Under the pieces are notes generated by a model, which was not told where the DNA came from, made no database searches, and saw only the letters and a list, made by a program, of their open reading frames with translations. A DNA stretch of 64,000 nt from Lewinellaceae bacterium. Lineage in GTDB: Bacteria; Bacteroidota; Bacteroidia; Chitinophagales; Saprospiraceae. Position 1 is the first letter of the stretch; every line of letters begins with the position of its first letter. A program made the translations under genes and the position numbers. The stretch is from assembly GCA_020636215.1 (NCBI GenBank), contig JACJYG010000005.1, positions 1-64,000 on the forward strand, in the 5' to 3' direction. Shown piece after piece: positions 8,988 through 19,416 of this stretch.

Positions 8988-11451
8988 ACCCCTTCCGAAA
9001 CCTCACCACCTCCACCGCTGATCCCTGCCGTACCTCCAGCAGATACAAGCCAGCCTGCAGCCGGTCCAGCGGCACCTCAAAGTTGGCCGTACCCGCTGGC
9101 GCCTGATACTGCGCCACCTGCCGCCCCGTCATATCCAGCACCCGCAGTGTCGTTGGCTGCTCGGAGGAGCCCAGCCAGCTCGTGTGCAGCATTTCATTGG
9201 CGGGATTGGGGAAAGCCGAGACACCAATAGCCGAGGACTTGCCTTTGTATTCTACACTGATGACCTTGTGGTACTCCACTGCCCCGTCAAAATCCACCTG
9301 CCGGAGGCGGTAGTAGTTGATGCCGCGCAGGGGCTTTTCGTCGATGAAAGAATACTCTTGTGGCTCCAGGGTCGTGCCGGCGCCTTGCACGCGGCCGAGC
9401 TCCTGGAAGGTTCTGCCGTCGGTGCTGCGCTCTACCTGGAAGTAATCGTTGTTGAGCTCCGTAGCGGTACCCCATTTTAGCCTTACCTGATCGCCTTCGG
9501 CCCGGCCGTCAAAATAAACCAGGTTAACCGGTAGGGGCGACCTGATTTCGTTAACGGAGGCCAGGGTGATGATGTACGATGTTCCATCTGTATAGGTCAT
9601 TGCCGAGCCGGTAATCGTGCCACTGGGTAAGCCTGGCGCTGTGCCGCCCAGGTTTTCCCAGGTAACACCATTATCGGAAGTACGCGCTACCCGCAAGTCG
9701 GAACGGTCGCCGATGAGGCCGCTTTGGCTTCCTGACGAGTAGGGCAGGGTGACGGCCGTATTCGCAATATTGGTGTTTATGGCCAGCAGCGTCCAGTGTT
9801 CCGCCTGGCTGACGGTTTCCAGGGGCGATGCAGGCGTGCCCGGCGCCGCGGAGTGGATATACTGCACCGTGACCCAGGGTGTGCCCCCCGCATTGGAGGT
9901 AGTAAAGGAGAGGGGTGCGTAGAAACCATTGTCGCCCACATGGTAGGTAAAATTAGTTACGGAGGTTTGCCCTCGCTTTTGTATAGCGCCATCGATAAAT
10001 TTGCCGGCGCCGGCGCCGGAAATGGAGCCTCCGGCAAACGACAGAACGCTGCTTCCTCCCATGGTGACGATGCCGGAAGTGAAGTTTAGGGCGCTGGTAA
10101 TGATAAGGGAGGGGTTGATGGCCAGGCCGTTGCTGTTGTCCAGATTCAGGGTGGGGATCGTCCAGCCGTCGACGCCGGTGATCTCTTGCGCAGAAGAGCC
10201 GTTGAAAGTAACCGGCCCGTTGGCGCTGCTGGCATTACCGTTGAGCGCCAGGTTGCCTTTGAACTGAGAGTCGGTATCCGAGAAATAAAAACTTCCGGAG
10301 TTATTGTTATTGATCGTCACATTACCTTCGAATGTATTTCCAGTGGTGACGCCCAGCCGCCAGGCCGAACTGGAATTTCGGTTGAAGGTGACCTCATGGT
10401 TAAAGGTATTGCCGCCATCCCAGGGATTGTTGGTGCCGGTGTTTTTTGTGAAAGTGGTGCTGCCGCCGTCCCCCGGTGTACCGAACACAGAGGTATTCAC
10501 TTCAGTGATGTTATTCGCCGTAAAGGAATTGGCCGCGCCGGCAAAGGTAGAGCCGGTAATACTGCCCACTGTGGTGGCCGACACGGAAAGGTTGGATTTA
10601 AAGGAACAATTATCCGCATCGAAATTGGATAACCCGCTGAGGGAAATGTCGGCGCCGGCGGTTCCTTCGGTTAAATTGTTCAGTAGTACTCGGCTGCCGG
10701 AAGTGGAAACGGAGAAGGCTCCGCCAACCGTAGCGCCGCCACCGGACGTCCCAATTAATATCTGGCCGCTGCCGGTATGGTTGACGCTCAGGTTCCCGTC
10801 GATGGTGCTGGTGAAGCCTTCGCCGACATAGAGGTCTCCTCCGGCAGAGCTAAAGGAGGCGTTCCCCAGATAGGTATTGTACGCATCCCGACCGAAGCGG
10901 GTATTTCCGCCGGCATTGGTAAAGGTAAAGGCGCCTTGATAAGTCATCCCATCGCCAAGGTTTGCCGCGTTTCCTGTGCCGGTTTTATTAATGGTGACAT
11001 CCGTAGTGAAGATAGCGCCTTGCAATTTTGAAAAATTTCCCGTATCGATATCGACTGCAGTGAAGGTTCCGCCAGTTATAGTTAAAAACCGCTGGTAGCT
11101 AATTTTACATTCATCATCGCACTGCCGTTTATAGTTCCCCGATATCACTATTGAAATTGATGTTGAAAGGCTATAACTGTTGAGGTCAGGCTCCACCGGA
11201 GATGGTTAGCGACTGTATGTTTACCGCGTTGGCTAACATAGGAATGTCATTTGGCGCGCCGGAGCCGTTGATGGTTACGGCATCTCCAGCCCCAGGCAAA
11301 ATGGCTGTTAGACTGCCCCTCTCAGCCAATTACCCGCTATATTCCATTGATTGTCGACCGAGCCGGTCCACACATAATTGGCAGCCTGCCCCGTGGGGCT
11401 TAAAAGTGTAAGGAAAGCCAAGGAGAACAAAAGAGTCGCTATTCTTTTCAT
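8986..11451 (-). CDS. T9SS type A sorting domain protein, about 820 aa (N-terminus frameshifted)
   Basis: The intact part (from about 11,190) encodes a long Gly/Asn/Thr-rich parallel-beta-type body with repeated 'T-G-N-F-G-V-T-N' blocks, a VDGAIQKRGQTSVTNF segment and the C-terminal linker and sorting domain (AFPNPANE, LRVLDMTGRQ, AGLYLLEVRQ). The true start is at 11,451: MKRIATLLFSLAFLTLL is a signal peptide, followed by NYVWTGSVDNQWNIAGNW. It is connected to the body through at least four frame changes between about 11,000 and 11,320, where short sensible pieces (TAILPGAGDAVTINGSGAPN, NIQSLTISGGA, NGSAMMNVKLATSGF) appear in alternating frames. Function is inferred only as a T9SS-exported surface protein. 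The cluster of indels suggests a low-quality stretch. Confidence 0.75.
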
Positions 11452-12130
11452 TTTTCCGGTTTTTGTTTTTATGTAATTTTCTCCGTCAGTTGCCCCGGAC
11501 CTATTCCAAACAAAGATACATTTTCGATGTACACCGAAAAGACAAGGCCATTCCAGAGAAGGGATCTGGAAGATAGCAGAGGGCTGTATCGCAAGGAATG
11601 AGCCTTACCAAAGAGGCGGTTAAACATTCCTGATTGTTTACCTGCATCTGCATTGGTGCAGGAAAGGCTTTAGCGAATGCCATTACGAAGATAGTATAAG
11701 CCTTAATTAGGAATAATTCTTATGAAAAATGCCAAATGCTACATCGGTAAATCCCGCTTCTCCGAACCGAGATTCTCCCGATTCGCATAAGCCCTCGCCC
11801 TCCGCCCGCTGAAGTTTGTAACGAAAGCGGTAAGGCTTCGGCTTACGGTGGATTACCACGATTTAAATTACCATGATTAGGACGTAGCTCCAGGCATTTC
11901 CCCTCTTCCTGGTACTCTAAAGCGACAAGAGGGGACAGGGGAGTTAAACCCCTGCTGTTCCGAACCGGGATTAAAGGATTGATCGGATTACCACGATTTA
12001 AATTACCAGGATTGGAGCGTAGCTCAGGACAGCTGCTGTCCCATCCCGCTAATCAAAATCCAGGTAATCTTCTAATCCTGAGAATCGGTACAGACAGCGT
12101 GGATATCCTTCGGGGGCTAGGGCTAGGGGC
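11452..12130. other. Gene-free stretch with dispersed GAACCGGGATT repeats
   Basis: I recognise no gene. Two similar blocks (11,752-11,885 and 11,947-12,030) carry CCGAACCGNGATT followed by GGATTACCACGATTTAAATT, and both continue into a GCGTAGCTC or GACGTAGCTC sequence, so this is a direct duplication of about 80 bp. The remainder shows nothing recognisable. Confidence 0.45.
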
Positions 12131-12625
12131 TTACACATCGTAATTCAACACCGGCGCCAGCCACCGTTCCACCTCCTCCACGTGCATCCCTTTGCGTTCC
12201 GCATAATCCTCTATCTGGTCCTTGCTGATCTGTACAGTAAAGTATTTGATTCGGGTGGCTGAAGTACCACCGCTGACCGAGTAGCCGGGTACATGGCGCA
12301 GCTTTCCGTCAGGATCATACCGTATTGTTTTCCACGTCCAGCAGTTGCCAGAGAGTCCGCTTCTCGGTGTGCTCCGGACAAGCCGGGTAGCCCGGGGCGG
12401 GGCGGATGCCCTGGTACTTCTCGGAGATGAGCGCATTGTTATCTAAAGCCTCATCGGCGGCATAGCCCCAGAACTCCCGGCGCACCCGCTCGTGGAGGCG
12501 CTCGTACAGTCTCCGCCAGGCGGTCCGCCAGGCCTTCAGCAGGATGGCGTGGTAGTCGTCGTGCTGCTCCTCGAAGCGTTTGACGTGCGGCTCAATGCCG
12601 ATGCCGGTGGTCACGGCAAAGGCGC

Positions 12626-13279
12626 CTACGTAGTCAAGCCCCAGCCTCCCGACCCCTCCGAAGGAGGGGGGGGAGTTGCTGCTGTTAGCCCCTCCCCAGC
12701 CCTACCCAAAGGGGAGGGAGTGCCGAAGCGGAACTCCTCCCCTGTAGCCGGAGCGGAGCCCAACTCCCCCTCCTTTGGAGGGGGCTGGGGGGAGGCTACC
12801 AATGCTGCCAAGATACTTTTCAGCACCCCCTCCATATTTCCCAGCACTTCTTCATTCGTAAAGCGCAGCACGTGGAACCCCAACTCATTCAGTCGCAACG
12901 TCCTGGCCTCATCGTTCCATTTGACATCGGGTAACTGGTGTATTCCGCCATCCACCTCAATGATCAACCGTTGCTTCAGGCAGATAAAATCGGCAATAAA
13001 CCGGTCTATGATATGCTGCCTGCGGAATTTGTACCCTTCAAGCGCTTTGTTCCGAAGGTTTTGCCAAAGTGCCTTTTCAGCATCCGTTGGATTGTCTTTT
13101 TGCTGCTTCGCAAATTCTTTTAGGCGCCCATACGCGATAGGGTCTGCCGTCTGATACCCAGCCCCCCCCGTCCCCCCCAAAGGGGGGGAGAAAAGCCCCT
13201 CCCTGACCCTCCCCGAAGGGGAGGGAACGCTTGGGAAGAGCATCCCGGAGAGCGCTACAGCGGCACCCCTCGCACTCAC
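12626..13279 (-). CDS. DUF559 endonuclease-like domain nested inside metH
   Basis: The reading encodes 217 residues. The core (about residues 48-165) matches the DUF559 / Vsr-like PD-(D/E)XK family: LWQNLRNKALEGYKFRRQHI, then IDRFIADFIC with the family Asp, LIIEVDGG with the Glu-x-Asp pair, and LGFHVLRFTNEEV. The termini are low-complexity Pro/Gly/Glu translations of the flanking G-rich palindromes (SPSGRVREGL, PPPKEGELGS, SPLGRAGEGL). The open frame continues upstream without a stop into the metH residues GLANYALSDFVAP, so the domain is fused in frame on that side. On the exit side it stops at 12,626, one base out of the metH frame. It could be a stand-alone gene from the GTG at 13,279 or an insert translated with MetH. 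Nuclease function is inferred from the family, not shown. Confidence 0.75.
   Translation of the reverse strand: MSARGAAVALSGMLFPSVPSPSGRVREGLFSPPLGGTGGAGYQTADPIAYGRLKEFAKQQKDNPTDAEKALWQNLRNKALEGYKFRRQHIIDRFIADFICLKQRLIIEVDGGIHQLPDVKWNDEARTLRLNELGFHVLRFTNEEVLGNMEGVLKSILAALVASPQPPPKEGELGSAPATGEEFRFGTPSPLGRAGEGLTAATPPPPSEGSGGWGLTT
12640..12800. repeat. G-rich palindromes on the 3' side of the DUF559 insert
   Basis: The stretch contains CCCCTCC-gaa-GGAGGGG, CCCCTCCCC...GGGGAGGG with the AGCCCCTCCCCAGCCCT block of the intergenic family, and CTCCCCCTCC-ttt-GGAGGGGG. It forms the boundary between the DUF559 core and the metH codons for LDYVGAFAV. Confidence 0.65.
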
Positions 13280-13308
13280 CCCCCCTTCGGGGGGGACGGG
13301 GGGGGCTG
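13160..13308. repeat. G-rich palindromes on the 5' side of the DUF559 insert
   Basis: In order on the plus strand: CCCCCCC-cgt-CCCCCCCAAAGGGGGGG, CCCTCCCTGACCCTCCCC-gaa-GGGGAGGG, and CCCCCCC-ttc-GGGGGGG-AC-GGGGGGGG. The last block equals those ending at 6392 and 8985. It joins directly to the metH codons for LSDFVAP. Confidence 0.65.
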
Positions 13309-14345
13309 GAGCAACGAAGTCACTCAGCGCATAGTTGGCCAGCCCGGCGCCTTCTGGTTCTGTTGCCGCAGCATATGCAGCCGCGCTTTCACTTCCATGC
13401 GCTGCTCATCCGTATACACCTCAATATCATCGTCATTGACCGTATTGGCAGGAAAAGGTGAAGACCGCCCGGTCTGCAGCCAGCCCTCGTCGATAATCTG
13501 GCGGAGCATGCTCCGGGCGTCGTTGTAGAGCTTGCGGTATCGTGGTCCACCACCTCGTCGTCGAGGATGGCGGGAACTTGCGACCAGTTGCCAACTACTA
13601 AAGAAGGGCGTCCAGTCGATGTAGTCCGTCAGCTCTTCCAGGGGTAGTTGTCGAAAACCTTGACGCCCAGGAATTTGGGGCGGGGTGGGGTGTAGTTATC
13701 CCAATCGAAAGTAAGCTTGTTGGCGCGGGCTTGTTTGAGCGTAAGGTATTTCTTAGATGACTGCCGGTTGCCGCGAAGTTCGCGTACCCGGGCGTAGTCT
13801 TGTTTAATGTCCAGGATGTAATTGCTGCGGCTGCCCTCGTCCTCGCTGAGCAGGTTGCTGGTACGCCGACGGCGCGGAGGCGTCGGTACGTGCACCACCG
13901 GTCGGAATACTGGGGCTCTACTTTCACAGCGGTATGCGTCTTGGACGTCGTAGCGCCGCCGATGAGCAGCGGATGGTGAAGCCTTCGCGCTCCATCTCCC
14001 AGCACGTGCACCATCTCGTCGAGGAAGGGGTGATCAGGTGCTCAGGTCGATGATGTCGGCGCCCACCTCGCGGGCTTTGCGGAGGATCTTATCGGCGGGC
14101 ACCATCACGCCCATGTCGATGATCTCGTAGTTGTTGCAGCCAGCACCACGCCCACGATGTTCTTACCAATGTCGTGTACGTCGCCCTTCACCGTAGCATC
14201 AGGATGCGTAGCTTTGGTGTTATTGCCGTCGCCGCCGTCCAGTGCTTTCTGGGCTTCAATGTAGGGGTGAGGTAGTACCGCCTTTTTCATCACGCGGGCG
14301 CTTTTCACCACCTGTGGCAGGAACATCTTGCCGGAGCCGAAGAGG

Positions 14346-14389
<44 letters not shown>

Positions 14390-16412
14390 AGCAGGGGTTG
14401 AGCAGTTCCTGCCGGGCTTCCTCAGTATCTTCTTCAATAAAATCGGTGATGCCGCGCACCAGGGCGTGCTCGATGCGCTGCCCAGGTACCAGTCGCGCCA
14501 TTCCAGGTCCTTTGACGGTGCGGTGCTATCGCCTTTGAGGTGCTCGGCGAATTCGGTGAGGCGCTCGGTGGCGTCGGGGCGGCGGTTGAAGAGCATCTTC
14601 CACCCGTTCCAGCAGGTCTTTGGGGATCTCTTCGTATACTTCGACCATGCCGGCGTTGACGATGCCCATGTCCATCCACTGTATGGCGTGGTAGAGGAAA
14701 GCCGAGTGCATGGCATCGCGCACCTTGTCGTTGCCGCGGAAGGAGAAGCTGATGTTGCTCACCCCGCCGCTGATCTTGGCGCCCGGGCAGCGGGCTTTGA
14801 TCTCCCGGGTGGCGTCGATGAAGTTAAGGGCGTATTCGTTGTGCTCTTCGATGCCGGTAGCGACGGCGAAGATATTGGGGTCGAAAATGATGTCCTCGGG
14901 CTTGAAGCCCACCTGTTCGGTGAGGATTTTGTAGGCGCGCACACAGATGCTGACCTTGCGCTCGACGGTGTCTATAGGCCTGCTCGTCGAGTCCATCACC
15001 ACGGCGGCGCCGTAGCGGCGCACGAGTTTGGCCTGGCGGATGAACTCCGCTTCCCCTTCTTTCATGGAGATGGAGTTGACGATGCATTTCCCCTGCACGC
15101 ACTGCAAGCCCGCTTCGATGACCTCAAACTTGGAGGAGTCGATCATGATGGGCAGCTTGGCGATATCGGGTTCCGACATGACAAGGTGCAGGAAGTCCAC
15201 CATTGCCTTTTTGGAATCGAGCAGGCCTTCATCCATATTGACGTCAAGGATCTGGGCGCCGCCTTCCACCTGATGCTGGGCCACGCTGAGGGCTTCGTTA
15301 AGGTCGCCCGATTTGATGAGGCGGGCGAATTTCCGGGAGCCGGTGACGTTGGTGCGCTCTCCGACGTTGACGAAATTGGTGTCGGGGCGGATGATGAGGG
15401 GCTCCATGCCGCTGAGCATGGTATATCCCGGCAATGCAGGGATCTGGCGGGGCGGCAACCCTTCCACTGCTTCGGCCATCAGCTGGATGTGGGCGGGTGT
15501 AGTGCCGCAACAGCCGCCGATGAGGTTGACGAAACCGCTTTTCGCGAAATCGCGGATGTATTCCCGCATCTGCTCCGCCGTCTGGTCATACTCGCCGAAT
15601 TCATTGGGCAGCCCGGCATTGGGGTAGGCGCTGACGTAGCAGTTGGCGATAGCCGATAAATCTTCCAGGTACATAGCATTTCCTCGGCGCCGGGGCGCAG
15701 TTGAGCCCCACGCTCAGCAGCGGCATGTGGCTGACGGAGATCCAGAAAGCCTCCACCGTCTGTCCGGAGAGGGTGCGCCCGCTGGCGTCGGTGATGGTCC
15801 CCGAGATCATGATGGGCAGCTTGCGTACCTTTCTTCAAAAAGGGTGTCGATAGCGAAAAGGGCGGCCTTGGCGTTGAGGGTATCGAAGATGGTCTCGATC
15901 AGCAGCAGGTCGGCGCCGCCGTCCATCAGTCTTTGCCTGCTCGTAGTAGGCGTCGCGCAGATCGTTAAAGGAAACGGCGCGGAAGCCGGGGTTGTTGACA
16001 TCGGGCGAAAGGGTAGGTGCGGTTGGTGGTCAGGGCGCCAGCGACGAAGCGGGGCTTGTCGGGCGTTTTTTTACTATACTCCTCCACCGCCCGCCGCGCA
16101 ATGCGGGCCGATTCGAGGTTGATCTCGTAGGCTAGTTCCTCCATGCCATAGTCCGCCAGGGAGATGCGGGTACCGTTGAAGGTGTTGGTCTCAATAATAT
16201 CCGCCCCTGCGTCGAGGTAGAGCTGTGGATGGCTCGATGATGTGCGGCTGGGTGATGGATAGCAGGTCGTTGTTACCCTTGATGTCCTTATGCCAGTCGG
16301 CGAAGCGCTCGCCGCGGTAATCTGCTTCGCTGAGGCGGTACTGCTGGATCATGGTGCCCATTGCCCCGTCGATGACCATAATGCGTTGCTGGAGGATTTC
16401 CTGGATTGACAT

Positions 16413-17298
16413 TTTGCTATGGTGAATGGTGGTTAGTTGGTTGTTTGCTCGAAAGTTTGTTTACCGGAGCCCGTACGGGCGAAACGGCTGAACCTGCAAG
16501 TCTCTAGTGCTGCGGGAAAAATCAATATGTTCTTGAGCTGCGTCCCGAAACGGCTAAATACAAGTCTCTGATTGGAATTGCACGATCGCCAGTGGATGAC
16601 GGTCGTTGTCCCCGCAGCCGGAGTCTGGCGAAAGGCTGCAACTCTCTGACTTATCGTGAAAAAGACGCAGCCTTCGCTTATTAATCTTAACCCGCAGCCG
16701 AGAGATGTCCCTTACGCCTGGTGTCAGATGGGCACAGAAGATTCTGACTTAAGCGGAGCCAAGCTCCCCCTGGCATGTGAATAGCTATTATAAATCCTCA
16801 ACCTGCGGCGCTTGGGGCTGTGGATATCATTATAAAAATGCTAAACACGGCATTTAAAGAACGGTTGAGGGGGTGAAAGGTTAAAAGTTTAGAAGTTTAG
16901 AAGTTTAGAAGTTTATAAGTTTATAAGTTGAGGGGGTTCCCTCAGGGTTTCAACCTATAAACTCCTAAACTTATCAACCCGCCCCATCTCTGCGAGCCGG
17001 ACAAGCGTTCCAGCAAAGGTAGGCAATTCAAAGCCTTTTTCCACAACACCTCCAAAGCGGGGCAAAAAATGACAAAAAGCCCAAAAAACAGCCCTATTTT
17101 AGCGATTTTGGTGAAATAATGTCCTCTCCCGGCTGGTTTGGTAGAGCAGAAAACCGGACATTTGTAAGGAACCTTGGGGGAATGGCGGACTGTCTCTGAT
17201 GAGCCGGTTAAATGGCTGGATGGCTAAATGGCTATCTCAGAAGCGCCCAACAATATAACAATATAGCCCTACAGCTAAGGATATCAAAAGCAGCAGAT
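16413..17298. other. Gene-free stretch upstream of metH and the HU/SPOR gene
   Basis: This divergent intergenic region has no convincing gene. It contains two copies of a CGAAACGGCT...CAAGTCTCT motif (about 16,480-16,505 and 16,548-16,574) and a looser third near 16,620-16,655. There is an 8-bp-period TTTAGAAG array at 16,880-16,930 and a copy of the GAGCCGGTTAAATGGCT motif at about 17,188-17,219. I looked for cobalamin and SAM riboswitch cores on the strand leading into metH and did not find them. Confidence 0.45.
16880..16932. repeat. TTTAGAAG tandem array (8-bp period)
   Basis: There are about five to six head-to-tail copies of TTTAGAAG drifting to TTTATAAG, ending in TTGAGGGGG. A partly complementary stretch (CCTATAAACTCCTAAACTT) follows about 30 bp further on, so the transcript could fold back. 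Confidence 0.7.
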
Positions 17299-18309
17299 AT
17301 GGAAATCGACGTTGGCGCCTACATCGGCGATCTGTTATTCGACCACAATTCGGTGAATATACCTGGATTGGGGGGCTTTGTGGCCCGTTACAAGCCCGCT
17401 TTTTCCGACCAGGTGCAGGGCGAGTTGCACCCCCCGGCCAAGGGCCTCAATTTCAATGGCAACCTGGTGGTGGATGATGGCCTGCTGGCGGAATACATTC
17501 GCGACAAGCATCAGCTCTCCCTCGGGGAGGCGAGGCAGGCGGTGGACGACTACGTTCAAAAAGTCCGTGAGGCGATTGCCCGGCGGGAGATTGTCGTTTT
17601 TCCCAAAGTGGGCCGTTTGTATAAAGATTATGAAAACAACCTGCAGTTTCTGGCCGACGGCACCAACTTCAATACGGATTCCTATGGCCTCCCCATCGTA
17701 CATTTCTATCCCGTATCCCGGGCCGAGCGGCCGGCGGTAAAGCCGGTAGCTACGCCCAAGCCCCCGCCCCGGCCGGCGATGAAAGACATGCGCACCTTCT
17801 TCAGCCGGCTTTTCGGCAACGGGCTGGCGGTTATCATCGGACTGGCGGTGGTAGTGGTGGTGGTGGCCATCTACTTTCTTTTATTCAACCGTCCGGGCAA
17901 AGATCCTGAAACGGGGACTTTACCCACCTCCCGCATCAACGTCAGCCCCTCGATGGAACAACCCGCCGATACTTCCGGCGAAGACGATGACCTCCTCATT
18001 GATGACAGCTATATCGGCGAGGACCCCACTACTGCCCCTGCTGAACCCGATACCGAAGGGCCCACCGCTGCTCCCGGACAGCGCTATTTTATTATTGCCC
18101 TGGGGGCTTATGGGAATGAGCAAAACGCCGAGGGCATGGTCAAGCGCCTCTTCGAGGCCGGCTATGAACCCTATACGGAAAAAACGGGTAATCTTACCCG
18201 CGTAGGCATCCAGAAAGCGTACACTTCCGATTCGGATTTGCAGGCTACTCTGGAGGTGATGCGGAAGAAATTTTCGAAGGATGCGAAAGTGTGGAAGGTG
18301 AAGCGGTAG
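17299..18309 (+). CDS. HU-CCDC81 domain and SPOR domain membrane protein, 336 aa
   Basis: The N-terminal ~140 residues match the Bacteroidota HU-CCDC81 tandem (MEIDVGAYIGDLLFDHNSVN, IPGLGGFVARY, FPKVGRLYKD). A Pro-rich linker, a transmembrane helix (about residues 174-196, LAVIIGLAVVVVVVAIYFLL), an acidic Ser/Thr/Pro segment and a C-terminal SPOR domain (about 262-336, RYFIIALGAYGNEQNAEGMV) follow. SPOR domains bind denuded peptidoglycan at division sites, so a cell-envelope or division-associated role is inferred, with the HU-like part cytoplasmic. The start at 17,299 is chosen because the conserved family N-terminus begins there; 29 upstream codons are open but repeat-derived. A REP array begins 5 bp after the stop codon. 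Confidence 0.85.
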   Translation: MEIDVGAYIGDLLFDHNSVNIPGLGGFVARYKPAFSDQVQGELHPPAKGLNFNGNLVVDDGLLAEYIRDKHQLSLGEARQAVDDYVQKVREAIARREIVVFPKVGRLYKDYENNLQFLADGTNFNTDSYGLPIVHFYPVSRAERPAVKPVATPKPPPRPAMKDMRTFFSRLFGNGLAVIIGLAVVVVVVAIYFLLFNRPGKDPETGTLPTSRINVSPSMEQPADTSGEDDDLLIDDSYIGEDPTTAPAEPDTEGPTAAPGQRYFIIALGAYGNEQNAEGMVKRLFEAGYEPYTEKTGNLTRVGIQKAYTSDSDLQATLEVMRKKFSKDAKVWKVKR

Positions 18310-18317
18310 CCCCGGTC

Positions 18318-18478
18318 GTCAGGGTGCAATTTCCTATTGCGCCCTGACTTCTCTAGGCTCTTGGATAACTCAGGGGGTAATGGGAAATTACCCCCTGAGA
18401 GCCAAGCTGGCCTAACTCAGGGTAATGCAGCCTTCGCTCAAAGCTTCGGCTGCCGGAGAGGAAATTACCCCCTGAGAG
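18318..18478. repeat. REP array left of the RAYT gene
   Basis: Three palindromes are present: GTCAGGGTGCAA/TTGCGCCCTGAC (18,318-18,348), CTCAGGGGGTAAT/ATTACCCCCTGAG (18,369-18,399), and a third with the same arms separated by a larger hairpin loop (about 18,416-18,478). The same series in the same orientation lies right of the transposase gene. Confidence 0.85.
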
Positions 18479-18562
18479 CCAGCGTTCAGGATAGCCGTGC
18501 CTATTTGCCCTTTTACATTTAATCCATTATTTTAGGGAAAATTATCGAACCCCTTCAGGCCA

Positions 18563-19234
18563 ATGAAATTTTACTCCCAGCAACTTTTTCATATCTATAA
18601 CCAAGGTAATAATCGTCGGAAGGTCTTCTTTACAGACGAAAACTATAAGTTTTTCCTCTGGAAAATGAGAGCCTACCTCCTGCCTTTTGGTCATCTGATA
18701 GCCTGGTGTTTAATGCCTAATCATTTTCATTGGCTATTTTACGTAAACCAAGTTGAGATCGCACGCGAAGAATTGTGGTTGCATGCTGATAAGGTGGAAT
18801 TCGTGCGCAGGATGAAAAAATATGGTTCGAAAGCCCGCGCAGTAGATCGAACTTATACTAGGAAATCGGGCGAACAGAATATGGTTTCCCTGAACGAAGC
18901 TATTGGTATTTTGCAAAAAGCATATGCTCGCGCCATAAATGAAGAGAAGGGATGGACAGGTAGTTTATTTCGGAAGGAATGCAAATCTAAAGATGGATGG
19001 ATAGATGAATTTATAACCTTGAATAAGCCCGATGGGAAGCTAGATTCCCGCTTTCTTCCGGGAAATGGTTATGCCTACCAATGCATGTGTTACATCCATG
19101 ATAACCCTGAGAAAGCCGGGCTGGTCAAATCCAATGAAGAGTGGATTTACTCTTCTGCCAGGGATTATGCCGGTTTAAGAAATGGCGCCTTGTGTAACTT
19201 GAGGCTTGGTAGGGAACTGATGGATTTTTTATAA
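18563..19234 (+). CDS. REP-associated tyrosine transposase (RAYT, Y1_Tnp family), 223 aa
   Basis: RAYTs are single-copy HUH/Y1-type proteins that nick and join REP hairpins. The N-terminus LFHIYNQGNNRRKVFFTDEN and the metal-binding HUH motif in LMPNHFHWLF (about residues 53-62) are typical. The C-terminal YIHDNPEKAGLV segment with its preceding tyrosines is also typical, followed by WIYSSARDYAG. The length fits the family. The gene lies between two REP arrays in direct orientation, starting about 85 bp after the left one and ending about 20 bp before the right one. This is the organisation expected for a RAYT and its cognate REPs. It appears intact. Confidence 0.9.
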   Translation: MKFYSQQLFHIYNQGNNRRKVFFTDENYKFFLWKMRAYLLPFGHLIAWCLMPNHFHWLFYVNQVEIAREELWLHADKVEFVRRMKKYGSKARAVDRTYTRKSGEQNMVSLNEAIGILQKAYARAINEEKGWTGSLFRKECKSKDGWIDEFITLNKPDGKLDSRFLPGNGYAYQCMCYIHDNPEKAGLVKSNEEWIYSSARDYAGLRNGALCNLRLGRELMDFL

Positions 19235-19253
19235 GGTGCTCCAATGCCCGGTC

Positions 19254-19416
19254 GTCAGGGTGCAATTTCCTATTGCGCCCTGACTTCTCTAGGCTCCTGG
19301 ATAACTCAGGAGGTAATGGGAAATTACCCCCTGAGCACCAGGCTGGGCTAACTCAGGGGGTAATACCGCCTTCGCCACCGGCTCGGCCTCCGGATAGGAA
19401 ATTACTTCCTGTGACA
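19254..19416. repeat. REP array right of the RAYT gene
   Basis: This is a direct copy of the left array: GTCAGGGTGCAA palindrome (19,254-19,284), CTCAGGAGGTAAT...ATTACCCCCTGAG (19,305-19,335), and a third long palindrome with a CCGCCTTCGCCACCGG-type loop (19,352-19,416). The flanking CCCGGTC and CTTCTCTAGGCTC words are also conserved between the arrays. Confidence 0.85.

Noticed and set aside
12626..13310. Intein in metH
   Set aside because: No N-terminal Cys/Ser block, no His-Asn at the exit and no Hint-domain motifs; only a DUF559 domain and palindromes.
16413..16800. Cobalamin or SAM riboswitch upstream of metH
   Set aside because: I could not find the B12-box or the SAM riboswitch core on the strand leading into metH.
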